From: Bradyrhizobium sp. 200 | Lineage (GTDB): Bacteria > Pseudomonadota > Alphaproteobacteria > Rhizobiales > Xanthobacteraceae | DNA length: 64,000 bases | NCBI RefSeq assembly: GCF_023100945.1 | Contig: NZ_CP064689.1 | Coordinates: forward strand, 5,128,001 to 5,192,000 | Direction of reading: 5' to 3' | Shown: piece by piece, positions 17,722 through 25,908 of the stretch | How positions within the stretch are numbered: the stretch's first letter is position 1 | How the letters are laid out: each line of letters opens with the position of its first letter | Notes under the pieces: model-generated | What the model was told of the DNA's origin: nothing | The model's input: the letters and a program-made list of their open reading frames with translations, nothing else | Database searches by the model: none | Program-made: the position numbers and the translations under genes

Positions 17722-19125
17722 TCATCGGATGGGGGGCCGCTGCGTATGCCAATCCGTCGTCGACTGGAAGGCATGCGCGGCGCGTGCAAGCACCTCCTCG
17801 GAAAGATGAGGACCGACCAGTTGCATGCTCAGCGGCATCTGATCTGAAGCCATCCCGATGGGCAGCGTAATCGTGGGGCTCCCACTGAAATCGAATACGG
17901 CTGTGAACCGCAAAATGCTCAACAGCACACCTGGATCGGCGCCATACTCACTCATCTTTGCAAGCGTCGGAATCGGCATGGGCATTGTGGGGACAAGCAA
18001 CAGGTCGATGTCCTCGAACAATGCCGCCAGGCTGCCGGAGAATTTCAGCCGCTCGTGATGAATGGCCGCGATCTCGACACCGCTTACCGATCTGCCTTGT
18101 TCGATCAACTGCGCAAGGTCCGGACCGTATTCCGACTTGCGCGACGGATACGTATCGAGGTGCGCTTCAGCCGTCTCCACCGAGCACATCGGTATCCATA
18201 GACTGACGAGTTTCTCGTGGGAGGGAAATCGAACCTCGCGGATTTCTGCGCCGAGATCTGCGAGCGTGCGCTCGGCTTCCAGCATGGCTGCCACGACCTG
18301 CGCGTCTATTCCTTCCTGAATGTATTTGCGGTCCACGCCAATCCTGAGACCGCGTATGCCATCCCCGATCCGGGCCAGATAATTCGGAACCGGAGCCAGC
18401 AAAGCCGTTGGGTCGTTTGGATCCGCGCCTGCGATGACGCCCAGCATCGCTGCGGCGTCCGCGGCGCTTCGACACATCGGTCCGACATGATCAAGCGAGT
18501 CCGCCAGCGGGAAAACGCCGTACCGGCTCACCCGGCCCCATGTCGGCTTGATTCCGGTCAACCCGCAAGTCGCGGACGGAAACCTGATCGAACCGCCGGT
18601 GTCGCTTCCGATCGATCCGTAGCAGAGCCCGGCAGAGGTCGCGACACCAGATCCGCTCGATGAGGAGCCAACCCAGTAATTCGCGTTCCAGGGATTGAGT
18701 GGGGCCTGATCATCCGGGTGATGGCTCGTATAAGCGCCTTCCGTCATCTTGAGCTTACCGAGCGTCACCGCGCCGGCGCGCTCGAGCCGATCAACGATGG
18801 TCGCATTGAACGACGGTACGAACTTCGCATGGATCTTCGTGCCGCCCGCGGTCGGTGCAAATGCCGTGTAGCACAGGTCCTTCAGTCCGATCGGAACGCC
18901 GTGAAGGGGCCCGCGCCAGATGCCTTTGGCGATCTCGCTGTCGTACTTCTTCGCCTGCGCCATGGCCCGCTCCGCCAGGACAACGGCATATCCGTGCAAA
19001 CTTCCATCGAGCTTATCGATGCGGTTCAGGATCGCTTGAGTGACCTTTGAGGGTAGCGCTTCCTTGCGACGAAACAGTCCGGAGAGTTCGGATATGGATT
19101 TGTAATGCAGTTCATCCGCAGACAT
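17722..19125 (-). CDS. Amidase-signature family amidase (distal gene of the amide operon)
   Basis: 467 residues. The Ser-cisSer-Lys triad is visible: Lys82 in GVPIGLKDL, the serine-rich GSSSSGSG at 153-160, and nucleophile Ser179 in SDTGGSIRFP. Amidase-signature enzymes hydrolyse carboxamides to acid and ammonia in the cytosol. It is a paralogue of the operon-proximal amidase ending at 25909: both are ~466 residues, align without gaps over the first ~180 residues, and share motifs such as TYPSRK.EYGP and TDWHTR/QP. It lies 174 bp after the SDR at the far end of the amide cluster and is probably co-transcribed. The exact amide substrate cannot be read from the sequence; a second specificity within the same regulon is likely. 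Confidence 0.93.
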   Translation of the reverse strand: MSADELHYKSISELSGLFRRKEALPSKVTQAILNRIDKLDGSLHGYAVVLAERAMAQAKKYDSEIAKGIWRGPLHGVPIGLKDLCYTAFAPTAGGTKIHAKFVPSFNATIVDRLERAGAVTLGKLKMTEGAYTSHHPDDQAPLNPWNANYWVGSSSSGSGVATSAGLCYGSIGSDTGGSIRFPSATCGLTGIKPTWGRVSRYGVFPLADSLDHVGPMCRSAADAAAMLGVIAGADPNDPTALLAPVPNYLARIGDGIRGLRIGVDRKYIQEGIDAQVVAAMLEAERTLADLGAEIREVRFPSHEKLVSLWIPMCSVETAEAHLDTYPSRKSEYGPDLAQLIEQGRSVSGVEIAAIHHERLKFSGSLAALFEDIDLLLVPTMPMPIPTLAKMSEYGADPGVLLSILRFTAVFDFSGSPTITLPIGMASDQMPLSMQLVGPHLSEEVLARAAHAFQSTTDWHTQRPPIR

Positions 19126-19299
19126 ATTGACACCCTATTCTTACCGGGATTGCGCTACGCTGCCGACGACAAGAGCGGCATCGCTTTGCCGCCGCTCCGC
19201 TGCGTTGAGCAATCCCCGCACTGATTTTCAGAATCGTCTCACCTGCGCCGGCCCCGCCGGCATCATGCGTGAGGATGAATCATTCCCACTCCGCCACGC

Positions 19300-20061
19300 C
19301 TAGAACTGGACACCGCGTGTCAAGGCACCGTCCACGACAAGGTTCGTTCCCGTGATGAAGCTGGCAGCCCGGCTCGCAAGAAACACGACGCCATTCGCCA
19401 TCTCCTGCGGCGTACCCATGCGGCCGGTCGGATTCAGCGCCAGCGCGGAGTTGTACAGTTCGGGGTTGTTGTCCTTGATCATGTTCCAGACCCCACCCTC
19501 GAAATAGGTGTTGCCCGGGGACACGGAATTGGCCCGTATGCCCTTGCCGGCCAGTTGGTAAGCGAGGCCTTGCGTATAATGGATGATCGCGGCCTTGAAC
19601 GTGCCGTAGGGACCGCTCGCAAAATCAACCTCGCGTCCCGACACGCTGGAGATCGTCACGATCGCAGCGGCGCCGCTTTTCTCCAGGTACGGCATCGCGG
19701 CATTCACCAGACGCACCGTCCCCATCATGTCCGTGGAGAATTCCTTCTCCCAGCTCTCCTCGTCCTGCCCGATGGACAGTGCGCTGACATTGGCGACGAC
19801 GACATCGACGCCGCCGAGCTTCGATGCCATATCGCTTACCCAGCCCTTGAGGGCCGCTCCGTCCGAAACGTCGACTGCACCGCCATAGGCCGTTACGCCT
19901 TTTGCCTTGAGCGCCGCCACGGCGCCATCCACGTCAGCCTGGTTGCGCGAGCAAATTCCGACATTAGCGCCTTCGGCAGCGAACGTTTCGGCAATCGCCC
20001 TGCCGATTCCCTTGGTGCTGCCCGTGACGAGAACCCTGGCTCCCTTGAGTCCCAAATCCAT
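19300..20061 (-). CDS. SDR family oxidoreductase
   Basis: 253 residues, classical short-chain dehydrogenase. Seen: NAD(P)-binding VTGSTKGIGRA near residues 12-22; VANVSA in place of the usual NNAG; catalytic Ser in TISSVSG and Tyr-x-x-x-Lys in YGTFK; C-terminal FITGTNLVVDGALTRGVQF. It follows the LivF-type ATPase gene by 77 bp and precedes the distal amidase, so it appears to be part of the amide operon. It may oxidise or reduce an alcohol or carbonyl released from an imported amide, but no substrate can be assigned. Confidence 0.9.
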   Translation of the reverse strand: MDLGLKGARVLVTGSTKGIGRAIAETFAAEGANVGICSRNQADVDGAVAALKAKGVTAYGGAVDVSDGAALKGWVSDMASKLGGVDVVVANVSALSIGQDEESWEKEFSTDMMGTVRLVNAAMPYLEKSGAAAIVTISSVSGREVDFASGPYGTFKAAIIHYTQGLAYQLAGKGIRANSVSPGNTYFEGGVWNMIKDNNPELYNSALALNPTGRMGTPQEMANGVVFLASRAASFITGTNLVVDGALTRGVQF

Positions 20062-20138
20062 GTTCGACTCCCTCTCTGACTATTTTTTTCAAACGTCTGC
20101 CTTCGCGGACAAGAACAATTCGTGGAAGGTCGCCAGCT

Positions 20139-20849
20139 TCACAAGAGAAGCTGCTCGCGCACGCTTTGCGCGTTGACGCCATCGCCGGCCAGCGATCGCG
20201 TGATCTTTCCCTTTTCCATGATGTAACATCGCTCGGCGATCGCCAGGATCGTGTCGAGATTCTGTTCGACGAAGATGATCGTCGTCCCGAGCTCGTTCCG
20301 GAACGATTTCAACGCCTCGCAAATGTGCTGCACGATGGACGGCTGAATGCCCTCCGACGGCTCGTCCAGGATCATCAATGACGGATTGCCTATGAGCGCC
20401 CGCCCGATGGCCAGTTGCTGCTGCTCGCCACCCGACATGGTGCCCGCAACCTGTCGCCGGCGCTCCCTTAATCGCGGAAAATACTCGTAGACGAGTTCCG
20501 GCAGCTTCTTTCCCCTGGGGCCGCCGATCAGTTCCCCGACCTGCAGATTCTCTTCGACACTCATCTGCGGAAAGACATCTCGCCCCTGCGGGATATAGCC
20601 GAAGCCGGCGCGTGCCCGTGCATCCGCCTGCATCGCCGTCACATCCCGTTCCATGAACGTGATCGTTCCCCGCCACGTATCGAGAAGGCCGATGAGGCAT
20701 CGCATCAGCGTGGATTTGCCCACGCCGTTGCGGCCGATAACGCCGACGATCTCGCCACGGGAGATTGACATGCTCACGCCCTGGAGGATTGGCGTGGCGC
20801 CGTAGCCCGCCCAAAGCCCCGACACCTCAAGAATCCGATCAGTGCTCAT
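20139..20849 (-). CDS. livF: ABC transporter ATP-binding protein, LivF/UrtE type
   Basis: 236 residues from the ATG overlapping the end of the upstream ATPase gene by 11 bp; an open frame reaches further upstream inside that gene but lacks homology. Seen: Walker A GRNGVGKST, Q-loop YIPQGRDVFP, signature MSGGEQQQLAIGRAL, Walker B LMILDEPSEG. YIPQGR and EPSEGIQPSIV are typical of the LivF/UrtE subgroup. It powers import of the substrate delivered by the periplasmic binding protein ending at 23628, together with the LivG-type ATPase and the two permeases. Context of amidases and formamidase indicates small amides or urea rather than branched-chain amino acids. Confidence 0.93.
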   Translation of the reverse strand: MSTDRILEVSGLWAGYGATPILQGVSMSISRGEIVGVIGRNGVGKSTLMRCLIGLLDTWRGTITFMERDVTAMQADARARAGFGYIPQGRDVFPQMSVEENLQVGELIGGPRGKKLPELVYEYFPRLRERRRQVAGTMSGGEQQQLAIGRALIGNPSLMILDEPSEGIQPSIVQHICEALKSFRNELGTTIIFVEQNLDTILAIAERCYIMEKGKITRSLAGDGVNAQSVREQLLL

Positions 20850-21558
20850 GTGTCTTACCAAGGTAGATTTCGGCGACTTTCTCGTCCTGAATGATGGTTT
20901 CGAGGTCGCCGCGTGCAAAGATCTTGCCCAGATGCAGCACCGTGACGCGTTGGGCGATTTGGCGCACAAACGCCATATCGTGCTCGACGACGAGAACTGT
21001 CATACCCTCGGCATTGAACGACTTGATGAGTTCACCCGTCTTGAACGTTTCCTCCGGCGACATGCCGGCTGTCGGCTCGTCCAGCAGCAGAAGCTGCGGC
21101 TGCAATGCCAGCGCCATCCCGATCTCAAGCCATTGCTGCTGGCCATGCGAGAGAGCTCCGGCGAGCTTGCCGCTGTCCGGCGCCAGATTGAGGAGCGCGA
21201 GGAGCCGTTCTTCTTCGGCGTCGCGTTGAGCGCCTGAAAATCGCCCCTGAAGCGCGATCTGGATATTTTGCCGAACCGGCAGCTCCTTGAAGACGCTCGG
21301 CGCCTGCATCTTGATGCTCATGCCGCGCTGCACCCGCGCAAAGGGCCGTTCCTTGGTGATATCGATGGAATCGAACAGGATCGTGCCTTTGGTCGGCGGA
21401 TAAAGACCGACGATCAGCTTGAACAGCGTGCTCTTGCCCGCTCCGTTTGGACCGATCAGGCAGTGGATATCCCCCACATTGACGGTCAGATCGACGTCGG
21501 AGACCGCCGTCAATCCACCGAAGCGCTTTGTCACCCCCTGTACATTGACGAGCGCCAT
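20839..21558 (-). CDS. livG: ABC transporter ATP-binding protein, LivG/UrtD type
   Basis: 239 residues. Seen: Walker A GPNGAGKST, signature-like LSHGQQQWLEIGMAL, Walker B LLLDEPTAGMSPEE, and the H-loop VVEHDMAFV. LSHGQQQWLEIGMAL is the variant signature found in the UrtD/FmdF-like urea and amide transporters rather than the LSYGQQRRLEIARAL of LivG. It is separated by 2 bp from the permease gene upstream and overlaps the second ATPase gene downstream, so translation is coupled. It forms the ATPase pair of the amide importer. Confidence 0.93.
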   Translation of the reverse strand: MALVNVQGVTKRFGGLTAVSDVDLTVNVGDIHCLIGPNGAGKSTLFKLIVGLYPPTKGTILFDSIDITKERPFARVQRGMSIKMQAPSVFKELPVRQNIQIALQGRFSGAQRDAEEERLLALLNLAPDSGKLAGALSHGQQQWLEIGMALALQPQLLLLDEPTAGMSPEETFKTGELIKSFNAEGMTVLVVEHDMAFVRQIAQRVTVLHLGKIFARGDLETIIQDEKVAEIYLGKTHEH

Positions 21559-21560
21559 GG

Positions 21561-22637
21561 TCAGGTCTCGTCCGATTGCAGGCGGCCGGCATCAGCCAGT
21601 GCAGGGCTCGCACCGCGCCGCCGATACGCGCTCCATCGGTCGGCAACAAGCTTGCCGATACCGAGCACAAAGCCTTGCGGCGCCAGCATCACGGTAGCGA
21701 GCAGAAGGGTGCCCATCAGCACGAGCGCGGCCTGCTGGCTGTAGACCGTGATGGTCTGGAAGCCGAACAGGAGAAGGAACGAGCCGACCAGCGTCGCCGT
21801 CAGATCGCTTCGGCCGGAGAATGCGACCCACACGATCGGCATGGCCGCCGCCGGCAAGCCAATGCTCGACGGCGTGATGAACTGACCCCAGGACGTATAA
21901 AGGGCGCCGCTGAGGCCCGCCAGCCCGCTCCCGATGATGAAGGTGAGCAACTGATACTTGCGAACATCGTAGCCGAGCATTTCAGCGCGCTGCGGATTCT
22001 CCCGCGTGGCGACGATCACGTTGCCGATACGTGAATTAACCAGCATCCGCAGCGCGAGGTAAACGATCACGATGAGGGCCACCATGAGGTAGTAAAGCGC
22101 GGATCCCTCGATGAAGAAATCACCGATGGCGAGCGGGTCCATGCCCTTCATGCCGTTGAAGCCGTTCAGCCGCGCAGGGCCGATGTGCCATTCCGGCCCG
22201 GCCGTCTGCCCTAGGAAGAACGCCAGCACCAGCGTCGCCGACAGCGTCACGATACCGAAGAAGATGCCATTGATGCCGCCCCAGATCATGAAATAGCCCA
22301 GGATACCCGCCGCGATCATCGCAATGATGATCGACAGGACGAGCGCGACGATCGTCGTCGACCCACCTCCCATGTTGATGGCCAGCACGCCATAGGCATA
22401 GCCGGAGATGCCGAAAAAGAACGTCTGGCCGAACGACAGCATGCCGCCATATCCCCACATCAAACAGAGACCGAGCGCCATGAAGATCCAGATAAGGAAA
22501 TAGGAGAAGTTGCCGACGTCATAGGAGTCCGCAAAGACCGGATAGATCAGCGCGGCTGCCAGCACCACGAGAAAGCAGGACCAGAAAGCCCGTCCCCGTC
22601 CCAAGGTCTGCGAACCATCAAGCAGCTTGAACATCAA
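21561..22637 (-). CDS. livM: Branched-chain-type ABC permease, LivM/UrtC type
   Basis: 358 residues, about 9-10 hydrophobic segments. Seen: MWGYGGMLSFGQTFFFGISGYAY near residue 60-80 (the LivM SxGqxxFxxxGaY hallmark) and the EAA-like loop RENPQRAEMLGYDVRKYQLL, followed by SGLAGLSGALY. It forms the inner-membrane channel with the LivH-type permease. The gene ends 2 bp ahead of the LivG-type gene and begins 9 bp after LivH. The similarity to UrtC/FmdE-type permeases together with the context suggests short-chain amides or urea as cargo. Confidence 0.93.
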   Translation of the reverse strand: MMFKLLDGSQTLGRGRAFWSCFLVVLAAALIYPVFADSYDVGNFSYFLIWIFMALGLCLMWGYGGMLSFGQTFFFGISGYAYGVLAINMGGGSTTIVALVLSIIIAMIAAGILGYFMIWGGINGIFFGIVTLSATLVLAFFLGQTAGPEWHIGPARLNGFNGMKGMDPLAIGDFFIEGSALYYLMVALIVIVYLALRMLVNSRIGNVIVATRENPQRAEMLGYDVRKYQLLTFIIGSGLAGLSGALYTSWGQFITPSSIGLPAAAMPIVWVAFSGRSDLTATLVGSFLLLFGFQTITVYSQQAALVLMGTLLLATVMLAPQGFVLGIGKLVADRWSAYRRRGASPALADAGRLQSDET

Positions 22638-22646
22638 CTCTCCCGC

Positions 22647-23513
22647 TCAGCGTCCACGACGGACCAACACACTGGAAATGCCTTCGGGCAGGACGCGAAT
22701 GATCAGGATGACTGCAAACAGCATGCCGATCTGGCCGATGATCTGTCCATAGCTCGCATTCAGCGCCATTCGAATCATCGCCAGGAACACGGCAGCCGGC
22801 GCCGTTCCGAGCAGAACATTTGCGCCACCGACGACGACAGTGACAAAGCTCTCCACCACAAATGTCGCGCCCATTGTCGGAATCAACGTCATCGTCGGCG
22901 CATAAAGCGCGCCACAAAGTCCCGCGAGCCCGGCACCGATGCCGAAACTGATCGCATAGATGCGTCCCGTGCGCGCACCCAATGCCCTGGCCATCGCGGC
23001 GTTCTGCATGGTTGCGCGCGCCATCACGCCGAAGCGCGTCTTCATGAACGTCACATAGAGACCGATCAGAACGGCAACCGCACAAGCGAACAGCACCAGG
23101 CGATACGTCGAGAACGTATAATCGCCGATCGCAAAGCTTCCCTCCGGCGTGCCTATGCCCGTAATCGACGATCCCACGATCAGCAGCATCGATTGCGTGA
23201 CGATCAGGCTGAGGCCCCAGGTCGCAAGCAAGGAATCCAGCGGCCTTTTGTAGAAGCGCCGGACCACGAGGTATTCGACGGCAACGCCGATCAATCCGGC
23301 TGTCACCGCAGCAAGCGCCTGGGCTATCGCAAGCGGCACGCCGAGTTTCACCAGTCCGACGGTCACATAAGCGCCGCACATGATGAATTCACCGTGCGCC
23401 ATGTTGATGACGCCCATCATGCCGAACACGATGGCAAGGCCTGCCGCCGAAAGGATCAGAAACGCAAAGACGTCGGCGAACTGATAGAATACCGAGAATA
23501 GTTCAGCCGACAT
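22647..23513 (-). CDS. livH: Branched-chain-type ABC permease, LivH/UrtB type
   Basis: 288 residues from the start with a GGAG ribosome binding site; an in-frame upstream extension of 18 codons would run through a stable intercistronic hairpin and is rejected. Seen: the LivH hallmark GVINMAHGEFIMCGAYV at the second membrane segment, RARATMQN-type EAA loop (ARATMQNAAMARALGARTGR), and AGLCGALYAPT. Inner-membrane channel subunit for the substrate bound by the upstream-encoded periplasmic protein. Confidence 0.93.
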   Translation of the reverse strand: MSAELFSVFYQFADVFAFLILSAAGLAIVFGMMGVINMAHGEFIMCGAYVTVGLVKLGVPLAIAQALAAVTAGLIGVAVEYLVVRRFYKRPLDSLLATWGLSLIVTQSMLLIVGSSITGIGTPEGSFAIGDYTFSTYRLVLFACAVAVLIGLYVTFMKTRFGVMARATMQNAAMARALGARTGRIYAISFGIGAGLAGLCGALYAPTMTLIPTMGATFVVESFVTVVVGGANVLLGTAPAAVFLAMIRMALNASYGQIIGQIGMLFAVILIIRVLPEGISSVLVRRGR

Positions 23514-23534
23514 CCTGGTCTCCGGTTCCCTCTT

Positions 23535-23564
23535 CACGGGCGCCGCATCGTTGCAGCGCCCGTG
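23535..23564 (-). promoter_or_regulatory. Intercistronic hairpin between binding-protein and permease genes
   Basis: A perfect 9 bp GC-rich stem pairs CACGGGCGC (23535-23543) with GCGCCCGTG (23556-23564). It lies just past the stop of the binding-protein gene and 22 bp before the LivH start. No T run follows, so it is more likely an RNA-stabilising or partial-termination structure that keeps binding-protein mRNA in excess over permease mRNA. Confidence 0.6.
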
Positions 23565-23627
23565 CAATTCAATGTCATGACGCGATTGAGCACGATTGCA
23601 GGAGCAAGATTCGTGCCCAGGAGCGTG

Positions 23628-24863
23628 TCACGATTTCTTGGGAAGATGACTCGGCGTGTACTGATCCTTGTCATTCTTCTTGGTCAAATCGCAACCGATC
23701 TCACCCAGCCAATACGGCTTGATCGTTCCGTAGTCCTTCTCGACCTTGACCTCATGTTGGGGACCAACGGAGATCAAACGCATGCGGTGGGATGTGTGCT
23801 GGCTCTTCGGGTCGATGCAGACCTGGCCTTCGGGCGCATCGATGCAGGCTTCGCCTGTCGCGATTACCTTGCGCATGTCCTCAAGCTTGATCGACTTCGC
23901 TTTCTCGACCAGCGTCTTGTACATATAGAGGGCGTTGTAGGCGTTGTAGCCCATGTCGTTGATGTAGAGTTCATCGGCGAACTTTGCGCGCCAGCGCTTT
24001 TTGAAATCGTTGGCTTCAGGCGTATCGATCTCCTCAAACCAATTCGCGGTCGCATGCATATTGTTGAGCGCCGGCGGCTTGAACCGCTTGTGTTCGAAGC
24101 CGAGCATGACCTTGATCGACGAGCCCATCGGCAGGTTGAGCTTGGCAGCCGCCGCCTGCTCGAAGAACGAGTCCTGGGCGGCGCCGACATTGATCGTCAA
24201 AATCCAGTCCGGCTTTGCCTTCTGGATGTTCTGGATCGTCTGTGCAAACTGTGAAACGCCAAGCGGGATGAACTCCTCTCCGACCACCTCGCCGCCGAGG
24301 TCCTTCATGATCTTCCGGTTCCACTCCGCCGAGATCTGACCGAAATTGTAGTCGGCTGCGATGACGTAGACCTTCTTGCCGAACTTTTCGACCATCCAAG
24401 GGATCAGCGTCGAGAACTGCTGCTCGGGCACCGCTCCCATGCTGATCATGCTGGCATCGCAGACGCCGCCTTCATACTGGTTTGTATAGAAATACGGTGT
24501 GGTCGTTCGGTCGATAATCGGCCGGATGGCTTCGCGCGAAGCAGAAGTTATGCCTCCGATCAGCACATCGACCTTGTCGCGGCTGAGGAGACGTCGCGCA
24601 AACTCCTGATAGCGGGCGTTGTCGCCCTGCGGATCTAGATGGATGAGCTCGATCTGCCGTCCGAGAATGCCACCCTTCTTGTTGATCTCTTCGACCGCAA
24701 GCTGCGACCCGTGAAGCTTCGGCATGCCCATGAACGCCAGATCGCCGGAGACGTCTTCGAGTAGACCAATCTTCAACGACGGCTCGGCCGCCTGAGCGGC
24801 TCCCAATGCCGCCCCGAGTGCGGCGCCAAGAAGCGCGGTTCTGAGCAGATGTCCTGATTTCAT
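23628..24863 (-). CDS. Periplasmic binding protein of amide/urea ABC transporter (FmdD/UrtA-like)
   Basis: 411 residues. Seen: a signal peptide with Ala-rich core ending AAQAAEP, then type I periplasmic binding fold starting LKIGLLEDVSGDLAFMG, with GGITSASREAIRPII, YFYTNQYEGGVCD, and IAADYNFGQISAEW. The YTNQYEGG segment resembles AmiC/FmdD/UrtA, which bind small amides or urea, rather than LivJ. It delivers ligand to the LivHMGF-type transporter encoded directly downstream. It shares its overall fold and the equivalent YPARYEG segment with the cytosolic AmiC-like sensor encoded divergently, which presumably recognises a related ligand. Confidence 0.92.
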   Translation of the reverse strand: MKSGHLLRTALLGAALGAALGAAQAAEPSLKIGLLEDVSGDLAFMGMPKLHGSQLAVEEINKKGGILGRQIELIHLDPQGDNARYQEFARRLLSRDKVDVLIGGITSASREAIRPIIDRTTTPYFYTNQYEGGVCDASMISMGAVPEQQFSTLIPWMVEKFGKKVYVIAADYNFGQISAEWNRKIMKDLGGEVVGEEFIPLGVSQFAQTIQNIQKAKPDWILTINVGAAQDSFFEQAAAAKLNLPMGSSIKVMLGFEHKRFKPPALNNMHATANWFEEIDTPEANDFKKRWRAKFADELYINDMGYNAYNALYMYKTLVEKAKSIKLEDMRKVIATGEACIDAPEGQVCIDPKSQHTSHRMRLISVGPQHEVKVEKDYGTIKPYWLGEIGCDLTKKNDKDQYTPSHLPKKS

Positions 24864-24895
24864 TTAAATGCCCCTTTGTTGAAAGCTGGTGGAGT

Positions 24896-25894
24896 TCACG
24901 GCTTGAGGTAGCTTTTCAGGATCGACGCACCCATCGTGTATTTTGGGTCGACCATGTTGCCGAGCCGCATACGGCCGGCTTGGCTGAGCAGCATGTACGC
25001 GTCGATCTCGTCGAAGCCGTAATCGGCGGCCATCCATCGCGTAAGCTCGCGATAGGCGATGCGGGCGGCGTCCTCGAGCGGACGCGCGCTGCCGATCGTC
25101 ATGATGAAGTCGCGGGTCTCGAGCCGCGGCCAGGCGAAGCTCCAGTTCTTGATCAGATCGACCTGAAGCGTCACCGTCGCGCGCTGTTCGAGCGCCACAC
25201 CTGAGAGTTCGCCGTCGCCCTGCGTGGCATGGCAGTCGCCGACGTAGAGCATCCCTCCCTCGGTATGCACGGGTAGATACAGGACGGCGCCCGGCGCGAC
25301 GTCGGGCAGGTCCATGTTGCCGCCGTGATAGTCCGGCTGGAGCGAAGAGATCGCCTCGATCTCGGGCGACACACCGATCGTGCCGATGAATGGCTCATAA
25401 GGCAGCGTGATCTTGTCGTTCCAGCGTACGCCGTTCCGATCGACATGCAGCTTTCGGACACGTTCGGGCAGTGGCGGGTTTAGCATCGCCGTGGAGCTGG
25501 TCCCGACGAGCCCGCCAAACTCAGGGATGATGCAGGTCGTCCCGGCCGGCTGTTCGCCGCGCGTCTCGACGTCATGGATATAGACCGCGAGGCAATCGCC
25601 CTTCTTGGCGCCTTTGACCGCAATCGGACCGCATTGCGGGTTCAGGTACGGAAAGTTCAGCTTCGCCGTGGGGCTATCGCTCTCGCTCGTGAGCGCGCCC
25701 CCGAAAGCGTCCTCGGTTTCGACCACAACGACCCCTCCGGGATCGATCGACAAAGTCGGCTTCGCGTAGGGCCCGTAGACGTAGTGAAAGCTTCCCTGCT
25801 GCTCGATCGTCAAGCTATGGCGTTCGCCGGCCGCGCCTTTTGCGACGGCCCGCTTCGCCATGATGGAACCCTTCAGCCAATCTTCTGCTTTCAT
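24896..25894 (-). CDS. fmdA: Acetamidase/formamidase family hydrolase
   Basis: 332 residues, FmdA/AmdA family. Seen: an N-terminal H..Y.GPYAKPTLSIDPGG, ETEDAFGG, GPIAVKGAKKGD, EPFIGTIGVSPE, DYHGGNMDLPDV, VHTEGGMLYVGDCHATQGDGE, LSQAGRMRLGNMVDPKYTMG. The DCHATQGDGE and HGGNMD blocks are the family's conserved metal/active-site regions. It hydrolyses formamide or acetamide to the acid and ammonia. It is shorter than the ~400-residue Methylophilus formamidase and has a short N-terminus. An AAAGGAAC ribosome binding site precedes the start. It lies 14 bp after the proximal amidase gene and 32 bp before the binding-protein gene. Confidence 0.93.
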   Translation of the reverse strand: MKAEDWLKGSIMAKRAVAKGAAGERHSLTIEQQGSFHYVYGPYAKPTLSIDPGGVVVVETEDAFGGALTSESDSPTAKLNFPYLNPQCGPIAVKGAKKGDCLAVYIHDVETRGEQPAGTTCIIPEFGGLVGTSSTAMLNPPLPERVRKLHVDRNGVRWNDKITLPYEPFIGTIGVSPEIEAISSLQPDYHGGNMDLPDVAPGAVLYLPVHTEGGMLYVGDCHATQGDGELSGVALEQRATVTLQVDLIKNWSFAWPRLETRDFIMTIGSARPLEDAARIAYRELTRWMAADYGFDEIDAYMLLSQAGRMRLGNMVDPKYTMGASILKSYLKP

Positions 25895-25908
25895 GCAAGC
25901 GGTTCCTT